Source of the DNA: CAYZHV01 sp964478055
GTDB lineage: Bacteria; Spirochaetota; Spirochaetia; DSM-27196; Alkalispirochaetaceae
DNA: 10,341 nt
Reading direction: 5' to 3'
Assembly (NCBI GenBank): GCA_964478055.1
Contig: CAYZHV010000128.1
Coordinates: 1 to 10,341, forward strand
Made by a program: the position numbers and the translations under genes. Numbering within the stretch: position 1 is the first letter of the stretch; every line of letters starts with the position of its first letter. Below are positions 6,469 through 10,341 of the stretch, one piece after another. The notes beneath the pieces were generated by a model. The model did no database searches and had not been told where the DNA came from. It saw nothing but the letters and a program-made list of their open reading frames with translations.

Positions 6469-7914
6469 CAGAAAGGCGGCTGAAGCCGGAGGCAGGCTCA
6501 CCTTGCCGGCAACACTCTCGGACCCAGGTATCGCCTTCCTCGAGGGTTCGACTTCCGGCCCGAGGGTAGACCCGTTCACCTCGAGCTCTCTCCCGTCAAG
6601 GCTTCCCTCAACCCGCCAGATCTGAGCAGCTCCCTCTAGCTCGAGCTCCACCTCTCTTCTGCGGCTCATGTTGACCGCCAGGGCGCTCCACCCCCTCTCG
6701 CCGTCGGCCCTGCTCTGCCTATATACCCGCAGAGACCTTCCCTGCTCCAGCGGATCGTATACCTCGGTCCCCATGAGGGACTTCCAAAGGAGGGAGCACC
6801 AGAAGTCGGGCCGCGGTCGCAAGCCTTCCTGTTCCAGGAGGCCGTAATCTCCGCCTACCAAGGCTTGTCGGACAACCCCGCTCATTCCCGCTCTAGCCAT
6901 TGTGCCCAGGTGGTCGAGCCACCAGAGCGAGCCAGCGAACCGATCCGAGATTCCCGGCTCTCCACCGAAGAGCGCCTGCCCCGTCTCACTGAGCCAGACC
7001 GAGCCGATTCCGTTTGTTGCCGCACATCGCCGCATGCGTCCCGCAAGTCGTTGCGCGGAGCGCCGGGCACGGCTCCGGAGGGCAGTTCGAAACCCCACGC
7101 GTCTCACGCCGATCACCCCACGACGACTCTGGTAGGGATAGTAGTGCCAGGTCAGCATGTCCAGCCCCGAGCGGAGACGGCGAGCTACCTTTCCCGCCAT
7201 TGGTATAGGCTCTCCGATCACCGGCCAGACAGCCGATGCCGGGCCCGCTCTTAGAGGCAACTCTTCTGATTTGGCGGAATTACCGTTCTCCGGGGCCTGC
7301 TCCTGGAGAACTCTGCGAAAGAGCCTGAAGTCCTCAGCGTACTGCGCCGGCGACACTCGTGCCGATAAGCCGTGAATAAAGGGAAAACCGTTGACTTCGT
7401 TCCCGAGTTCCCAGACCGCCACTCGTTGACCTCGACGCTCCAGGTGATCAAGGAATCGACGAAAACTGTGAGGCTCCCATCGTCCCCTCTGGTCCCGGGC
7501 GCAAGCTCCCACCCCGACGCAGACAAAGAGATCGAGCGCCGCAGCACCTGCAAAGGTCACCACCTCATCCCAGCGGTCCGGGGAAAGTATTGTCGGGCAC
7601 TGTGAGAGGGAAGGAAGCTGCCCCAGGGCGCGGTTCCCGGGGACCGCCGGGGCGTCGAAAGCCATACGATCCGACTCGCTGCCTCCGAGGCGAAGGTAGG
7701 CCGGCCCCAAAGCGGCGGCGGCGGTAATTAGGCGTGGATCGCTCAGGTCCAGCTTCCGGGCGCGGACCGAGCCGAATCCGTGGCGAGTGCGACGGGTCCC
7801 CTCCCACCATCGCTCCCCAACTATTAGCGCCCAATCCAGAGCTATCGAGAGGAAGCGTGGGTCCGTGCGTGAGATTGGTTGCTTATCCGGAACTGCGAGG
7901 TAGAGCGAACGCAC
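6454..7914 (-). CDS. GH79 heparanase-like glycoside hydrolase
   Basis: Predicted retaining TIM-barrel hydrolase of the GH79 (heparanase/beta-glucuronidase) family, 486 residues. From known heparanase sequence, matching blocks in order are: GPAYLRLGGSESDRMAFD (70-87, human PAYLRFGG), VWELGNEVNGF (167-177, acid/base E173, human FELGNEPN), TWHYYP (255-260), and VWLSETG (306-312, nucleophile E310, human VWLGET). After these come FAGSLWWLDHLGTMARAGMS (326-345) and PDFWCSLLWKSLMGTEV (369-385). The C-terminal part is the beta-sandwich. Residues 264-296 hold 13 Arg in 33 positions. The GTG start at 7914 is forced by an in-frame TAG four codons upstream, and GGATAGG lies 8-14 bases ahead. No signal peptide is present, so either the protein is cytoplasmic or the 5' end is wrong. 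The substrate (glucuronide, glycosaminoglycan fragment or other uronic acid glycan) is inference. The gene follows the 70-residue gene by 51 bp. Confidence 0.82.
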   Translation of the reverse strand: MRSLYLAVPDKQPISRTDPRFLSIALDWALIVGERWWEGTRRTRHGFGSVRARKLDLSDPRLITAAAALGPAYLRLGGSESDRMAFDAPAVPGNRALGQLPSLSQCPTILSPDRWDEVVTFAGAAALDLFVCVGVGACARDQRGRWEPHSFRRFLDHLERRGQRVAVWELGNEVNGFPFIHGLSARVSPAQYAEDFRLFRRVLQEQAPENGNSAKSEELPLRAGPASAVWPVIGEPIPMAGKVARRLRSGLDMLTWHYYPYQSRRGVIGVRRVGFRTALRSRARRSAQRLAGRMRRCAATNGIGSVWLSETGQALFGGEPGISDRFAGSLWWLDHLGTMARAGMSGVVRQALVGGDYGLLEQEGLRPRPDFWCSLLWKSLMGTEVYDPLEQGRSLRVYRQSRADGERGWSALAVNMSRRREVELELEGAAQIWRVEGSLDGRELEVNGSTLGPEVEPSRKAIPGSESVAGKVSLPPASAAFLLFGE

Positions 7915-7965
7915 CTGCCCAGCCTATCCGCATTGGCGCGTCCGGTCGAGAGGCAGGCAGGCGAC

Positions 7966-8178
7966 TCAGGCTACCGACACCGCCCGCTCTCGGCTCTCAG
8001 TTATGTAGTCTGTTGCGAGGCAGAGGTCAAAGAGGTGGTGCTCAACAAAGCTTTCGGTAACGCTCTCGTACCCGTCCTGCTCCCGAGTGATGCGGACCTG
8101 AAAGCCCTCCTCAGTTTCGGCGAGGATGTCCATATAGGCGGATCGTCCGGGCTCGCACTTGATTCGGTAGCGTTTCAT
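7966..8178 (-). CDS. Small hypothetical protein, 70 residues
   Basis: Not recognised as any named family. Evidence that it is real: AAGGAG lies six bases before ATG 8176-8178, codon use is balanced, and the protein has a well-formed alternation of charged and hydrophobic residues. It starts MKRYRIKCEPG, continues with a strand-like block (AYMDILAETEEGFQVRITRE), and ends with the amphipathic segment VEHHLFDLCLATDYI and a loose charged tail. There is no signal peptide, membrane segment or metal-binding Cys cluster; the two Cys are far apart. The block layout suggests a small alpha+beta fold of three strands and a helix. It sits 51 bp upstream of the GH79-like gene on the same strand and 118 bp after the HEAT-repeat gene, so co-expression with the hydrolase is likely. 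Confidence 0.75.
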   Translation of the reverse strand: MKRYRIKCEPGRSAYMDILAETEEGFQVRITREQDGYESVTESFVEHHLFDLCLATDYITESRERAVSVA

Positions 8179-8257
8179 ACTGGTCTCCTTCCCTGCCTCT
8201 AGTATCGACCGCCTTCTCGCTGATTTTAGCGTTCGATTTTTCGGTCTCTTCGGAAAG

Positions 8258-8281
8258 GCGTCCTTGGCCGGCTAAGGGCGC
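8258..8281 (+). repeat. 24-bp palindrome between the HEAT-repeat gene and the 70-residue gene
   Basis: GCG-t-CCTT-g-GCC|GGC-t-AAGG-g-CGC is symmetric, with two positions that become G-U wobbles in plus-strand RNA but C-A mismatches in minus-strand RNA. No U-run follows on the minus strand, so it is a poor terminator for the HEAT gene. The rest of 8179-8296 shows no gene; a -10-like GATACT lies just ahead of the small gene's ribosome binding site without a good -35. Confidence 0.4.
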
Positions 8282-8296
8282 TTCATTTCTCCGCCT

Positions 8297-8998
8297 TTAG
8301 AGGCTGGAGAGTGTCTCTAATGCGAGGTTGCGTATCCTCCTGGGATAGCGTCCATCAGAGGCGAGATAGACAAGCATCTCTTTGGAAGCAGGATCCATTA
8401 CGTTCTCCTGGTCGCCGGCAATAGAACGAAGTGCCACCAAGGCAGCATAGACCACACCTTCGTCGTACCGTCCCACATGTTCCCGAAGAAGCATTTTCGC
8501 GATCGTCTGAGTCACCTCTCCGGTGGGATCACTCCCCATTCTTGCAAGACCGAAAAGCGCCTGGGCCCGTACGATCGGCTCAGGATCGTGACGAACAGTC
8601 CTGACCAGAATGCCCTGAGCCGCGTCCGTACCTAGTCTGCCGATGATCCTGAGCGCCTCCCGTCGAACTACAGGGTCATAGCTCTCGATTCCCCAAGTGT
8701 TGTCCTCGAAGGTTTCCATTACGCCCTGCCCGACCAGAGGATCCAGGGCGTCGAGGATTGCGTCATCCTCTGGAGAGATAAGCCCCCGTTCCAACTGACT
8801 CTCGAGGGTATCAATCGCGAGGAGCTGCGTGTTGCGCTCAGGGGAGCGCATCTGCAGAGCCAGGGTCTCGATGCTGATCTCCGATCGAAGATAGAGTTCC
8901 TCGACCGATAGGGTCTCTTCCGTTTCCTGAGCGACACCGAAGCTCGCTGCCAAGACCAACAGAATTGGAATCAGACGAATCCTTCCTTCAACTCTCAT
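8297..8998 (-). CDS. Exported HEAT-repeat protein
   Basis: Function unknown; probably a periplasmic helical scaffold of 233 residues. Seen: a signal peptide (basic MRVEGRIR, core LIPILLVLAASFG, cleavage after A23, GVA/Q). An acidic linker follows, then paired amphipathic helices typical of HEAT or PBS-lyase-type repeats. The clearest are YDPVVRREALRIIGRLGTDA, then the segment HDPEPIVRAQALFGLARMGS, each with D-P before the helix and R-x-x-A in it. A last pair runs from about 180 to the C-terminus (YAALVALRSIAG, RIRNLALETLSSL). The ATG at 8996-8998 has AGGAGG five bases upstream, a very strong site. A canonical sigma-54 promoter lies about 26 nt ahead of the start. No enzymatic motif is visible. 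The 70-residue and GH79-like genes follow on the same strand, but the 118-bp gap leaves co-transcription open. Confidence 0.88.
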   Translation of the reverse strand: MRVEGRIRLIPILLVLAASFGVAQETEETLSVEELYLRSEISIETLALQMRSPERNTQLLAIDTLESQLERGLISPEDDAILDALDPLVGQGVMETFEDNTWGIESYDPVVRREALRIIGRLGTDAAQGILVRTVRHDPEPIVRAQALFGLARMGSDPTGEVTQTIAKMLLREHVGRYDEGVVYAALVALRSIAGDQENVMDPASKEMLVYLASDGRYPRRIRNLALETLSSL

Positions 8999-9036
8999 GA
9001 CTTCCTCCTATGCCAGGGCGGCTGTGATTAGGACTC

Positions 9037-9051
9037 GCAAGGGGCGTGCCA
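9037..9051 (-). promoter_or_regulatory. Sigma-54 (RpoN) -24/-12 promoter upstream of the HEAT-repeat gene
   Basis: The minus strand reads CTGGCACG-CCCC-TTGCG. This matches the established consensus YTGGCACG-N4-TTGC at every defined position; only the following W is G. The invariant GG and GC doublets have the required 10-bp separation. The predicted start is near 9025, leaving a 26-nt leader that contains the AGGAGG of the HEAT gene. Spacing, orientation and position all agree, so chance is unlikely, but there is no experimental evidence. Confidence 0.78.
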
Positions 9052-9128
9052 GTTTTGAGTTTGAAACGTAACTCCCTACATTAAAGAGAAATAACGGATC
9101 AATACGTGTCAAATAGCCCAAGTTTAGG

Positions 9129-9141
9129 ATGCAATTTGCAT
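9129..9141. promoter_or_regulatory. Palindrome ATGCAATTTGCAT, candidate enhancer-binding-protein site (about -110)
   Basis: A perfect inverted repeat (ATGCAA-T-TTGCAT), centred about 110 bp upstream of the predicted sigma-54 start site. It shares the ATGC-N5-GCAT skeleton with a second palindrome 30 bp further upstream, and both are followed by AG on the plus strand. Position, pairing and helical phasing fit an upstream activating sequence. The protein that would bind is unknown. Confidence 0.5.
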
Positions 9142-9158
9142 AGAAACAGAGAGAGGCC

Positions 9159-9171
9159 ATGCGGAACGCAT
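9159..9171. promoter_or_regulatory. Palindrome ATGCGGAACGCAT, second candidate activator site (about -140)
   Basis: ATGCG-GAA-CGCAT is a perfect 5-bp inverted repeat on the same ATGC-N5-GCAT pattern, centred 30 bp (about three helical turns) from the first. It is also flanked by a direct repeat GAGGCCA (9153-9159 and 9177-9183). It could instead form a short hairpin after the dehalogenase-like gene; a weak U-content tract (CTCTCTCTGTTTC on the minus strand) follows, which is poor for a terminator. Confidence 0.45.
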
Positions 9172-9198
9172 AGCGTGAGGCCAGCTAATCGCCTAAAA

Positions 9199-10059
9199 TC
9201 AGAGTAGTCTACCGATCGCCTCGGCTAGGCCATCGGGGTTCTCCTCCGCTACGAAGTGCCCCACCTCGGGATATCGCTCCACCCTAGCCTCGGGGAACGC
9301 CGCCTCCCACCGCTCGAGCTCTTTCTCCCGGAAGGCGATATCCTTCATCCCCCAGGCGATCAAGTTTACCTTTCCCCAGAGAATCTCCCGCTTCGACCAG
9401 AGATCCGAGAGCCAGTCCGAGGAGCCTATTATCCGCCGCGGGAAGACCCAGGACCCCCTGCGGTCTTCCGGCTCTGCCAGGGGCGCCGTGATGTGCCGGT
9501 GGATCTCCGTCGTGAGCCTACTCTTGTCGCCAAAGACCGAGCGCACGATGGTTGTAGCGAAGAAGTTGAAGCGCCGAATGAGAAACCGACCGATTGGGCC
9601 GCCCACAAACCCGCTAAAGGCTCGGTAGTATCGATCGTTGGCAACGGACCAGAGCCAGCTGTTTGTGATCACCACGTTCTTAACCCGCTGCGGGTGATTA
9701 ATCGCGTAGGAGAGCCCGATCGGACCGCCCCAATCGTTTACCACCATGGTTATGTTGGAAAGATTCAGCGATTCAAGGAGGCTCTCCAGATTCGCGGCGT
9801 GCTGCTCCGGAAGGTAATCCCACTCCCTCGGTTTGTCCGACAGACCGAATCCCAGATGGTCCGGAGCGATGCAGCGATGGGAATCTCTGAAGCGTCGGAT
9901 CAATCCACGGTATTCAAAGGACCAGTAGGGATTACCGTGAACCATCACCAGAGGCTCCCCACTCCCCTCGTCCACGTATCGCATCGTTCCCATCGGCAGC
10001 TCGAACTCAGCCGGCTCGAAGGGATACTCTTCCCTGTTCACCCAGTCGGGCAGCGTCAT
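9199..10059 (-). CDS. Haloalkane dehalogenase-like alpha/beta hydrolase
   Basis: Alpha/beta-hydrolase of 286 residues; the closest recognisable family is haloalkane dehalogenase, which cleaves carbon-halogen bonds through an Asp nucleophile. Seen: the oxyanion block HGNPYWSFEYR (41-51, with halide-binding Asn43), the second-strand motif APDHLGFGLSDKP (65-77), and the nucleophile elbow VVNDWGGPIG (106-115, D109 with halide-binding Trp110). The catalytic acid is D240 in WGMKDIAF, and the base is H268 in VGHFVAEE. The D-W-G-G elbow and the acid after the sixth strand resemble the DhlA-type subfamily. The ATG at 10057-10059 is chosen because family proteins begin about here and GGAAGAAG lies upstream. 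The open frame continues to 10326, but through non-coding repeats and a terminator. No signal peptide, so cytosolic. Real substrates may be non-halogenated; activity is inference. Confidence 0.82.
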   Translation of the reverse strand: MTLPDWVNREEYPFEPAEFELPMGTMRYVDEGSGEPLVMVHGNPYWSFEYRGLIRRFRDSHRCIAPDHLGFGLSDKPREWDYLPEQHAANLESLLESLNLSNITMVVNDWGGPIGLSYAINHPQRVKNVVITNSWLWSVANDRYYRAFSGFVGGPIGRFLIRRFNFFATTIVRSVFGDKSRLTTEIHRHITAPLAEPEDRRGSWVFPRRIIGSSDWLSDLWSKREILWGKVNLIAWGMKDIAFREKELERWEAAFPEARVERYPEVGHFVAEENPDGLAEAIGRLL

Positions 10060-10081
10060 AGATGCTTCTTCCACACCTCCA

Positions 10082-10111
10082 ACGTTACCCCTTCGCACCC
10101 AGCCTCGCCAA
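10082..10111 (-). promoter_or_regulatory. Weak candidate promoter for the dehalogenase-like gene
   Basis: On the minus strand TTGGCG (10106-10111), an 18-bp spacer and TAACGT (10082-10087) could be -35 and -10 elements with a leader of about 16 nt. The -10 matches only 3 of 6 bases. Reported because it is the best candidate between the repeat pair and the gene. Confidence 0.2.
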
Positions 10112-10140
10112 CCACCGCCTGGAGACCGGCTCACTCGCTT

Positions 10141-10206
10141 CGCCCAGCCAGCCCGGCCATCCACCAGGGCTGGGCGGTCGCCGCGAAGCGGCCCCCGCCG
10201 GACCTC
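10141..10206. repeat. Hairpin-rich intergenic repeat, copy 1
   Basis: A 66-bp unit starting CGCCCAGCCAGCCCGGCC and ending CGCCGGACCTC, repeated 77 bp further on. It contains two inverted repeats. The first is GCCCAGCC (10142-10149) with GGCTGGGC (10168-10175). The second is a nested stem, GGCGG-tc-GCCGC-gaa-GCGGC-cc-CCGCC. A REP-like or transposon-derived palindromic element is possible. Confidence 0.85.
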
Positions 10207-10217
10207 CGGTTCAAATC

Positions 10218-10282
10218 CGCCCAGCCAGCCCGGCCAGTCCCTGGGCTGGGCGGTCGCCGCGAAGCGGCACCCGCCGGACCTC
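10218..10282. repeat. Hairpin-rich intergenic repeat, copy 2
   Basis: A 65-bp unit nearly identical to copy 1. The differences are concentrated in the loop of the first hairpin (CCAGTCCCT in place of CCATCCACCA), plus one base in the second. Both arms of both hairpins are conserved. The copies are separated by 11 bp that include GGTTCAAATCC. The 77-bp period is not a multiple of three, which argues against coding. Confidence 0.85.
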
Positions 10283-10289
10283 GAGGTGA

Positions 10290-10320
10290 AAAAAGGGCAC
10301 CTTTTCAAGGTGCCCTTTTT
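10290..10320. terminator. Perfect bidirectional rho-independent terminator
   Basis: AAAAAGGGCACCTT (10290-10303), loop TTC, AAGGTGCCCTTTTT (10307-10320): a 14-bp perfect stem with a T-tract on the plus strand and six T on the minus strand. It can stop transcription in both directions. It insulates the dehalogenase-like gene from whatever lies to the right and shows that the open frame extending to 10326 is not translated. Confidence 0.92.
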
Positions 10321-10341
10321 GAACAAGTCTCGGGCCTGGCC

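Noticed and set aside
9080..9112. Sigma-70-like promoter TTGACA ... TTTAAT on the minus strand
   Set aside because: The -35 is perfect, but the nearest -10 is 21 bp away, too far for sigma-70. The sigma-54 element downstream is far better spaced. A minor role cannot be excluded.
9159..9190. Terminator after the dehalogenase-like gene
   Set aside because: The stem is only 5 bp with a 3-base loop, and no U-run follows on the minus strand. Its pairing with the neighbouring palindrome favours a protein-binding site.
10208..10218. GGTTCAAATCC, similar to a tRNA T-loop
   Set aside because: The flanking bases do not form a 5-bp T stem, and no anticodon arm, D arm or acceptor stem is present. Not a tRNA or a clear attachment site.
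10141..10282. CRISPR-like tandem repeat
   Set aside because: Only two units, each about 65 bp and hairpin-rich, separated by 11 bp; there is no spacer array and no cas gene.
10060..10326. N-terminal extension of the dehalogenase-like frame by 89 residues
   Set aside because: It runs through a perfect terminator and two direct repeats with a 77-bp period, and is rich in Gly, Arg and Trp with no family counterpart. The ATG at 10059 gives the normal family length.

Overview
The window is a gene-dense, GC-rich bacterial chromosomal segment from a diderm. The evidence is an RND efflux permease with a lipoprotein adaptor, plus three proteins with Sec signal peptides ending in A-x-A or A-x-S before Gln. 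The set of small exported repeat proteins (PPC-like, ankyrin, HEAT) would fit a free-living spirochaete, but that is an impression only. There is no rRNA, complete tRNA, insertion sequence, CRISPR array or phage gene. One 10-base run of N lies inside a gene.

Layout. (1) 1-2506, minus strand: a periplasmic adaptor lipoprotein followed after 3 bp by an RND permease that runs off the left edge. (2) 2507-3210: a divergent TetR-type regulator on the plus strand, probably controlling the efflux pair through the shared intergenic region. (3) 3217-5512, minus strand: 5-formyltetrahydrofolate cyclo-ligase and, 10 bp downstream, a secreted protein of five tandem PPC-like beta domains. (4) 5602-6468, plus strand: an exported ankyrin-repeat protein. 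Its stop codon overlaps tail-to-tail, inside a 15-bp palindrome, with the stop of (5) a GH79 heparanase-like glycoside hydrolase (6454-7914, minus strand), which follows a 70-residue conserved-looking small protein (7966-8178). (6) 8297-8998, minus strand: an exported HEAT-repeat protein. (7) 9199-10059, minus strand: a haloalkane dehalogenase-like alpha/beta hydrolase. (8) 10060-10341: two copies of a hairpin-rich, roughly 65-bp repeat and a perfect bidirectional terminator.

The most interesting signal is non-coding. The 200-bp gap upstream of the HEAT-repeat gene holds a textbook sigma-54 (-24/-12) promoter about 26 nt ahead of a strong ribosome binding site. It also holds two ATGC-N5-GCAT palindromes 30 bp apart, near -110 and -140, where enhancer-binding-protein sites normally lie. 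This suggests that an uncharacterised exported HEAT protein, and perhaps the small protein and heparanase-like enzyme downstream of it, is under RpoN control. The other item of real interest is the heparanase homologue: both catalytic glutamates are present, there is no signal peptide, and an arginine-dense segment precedes the nucleophile.
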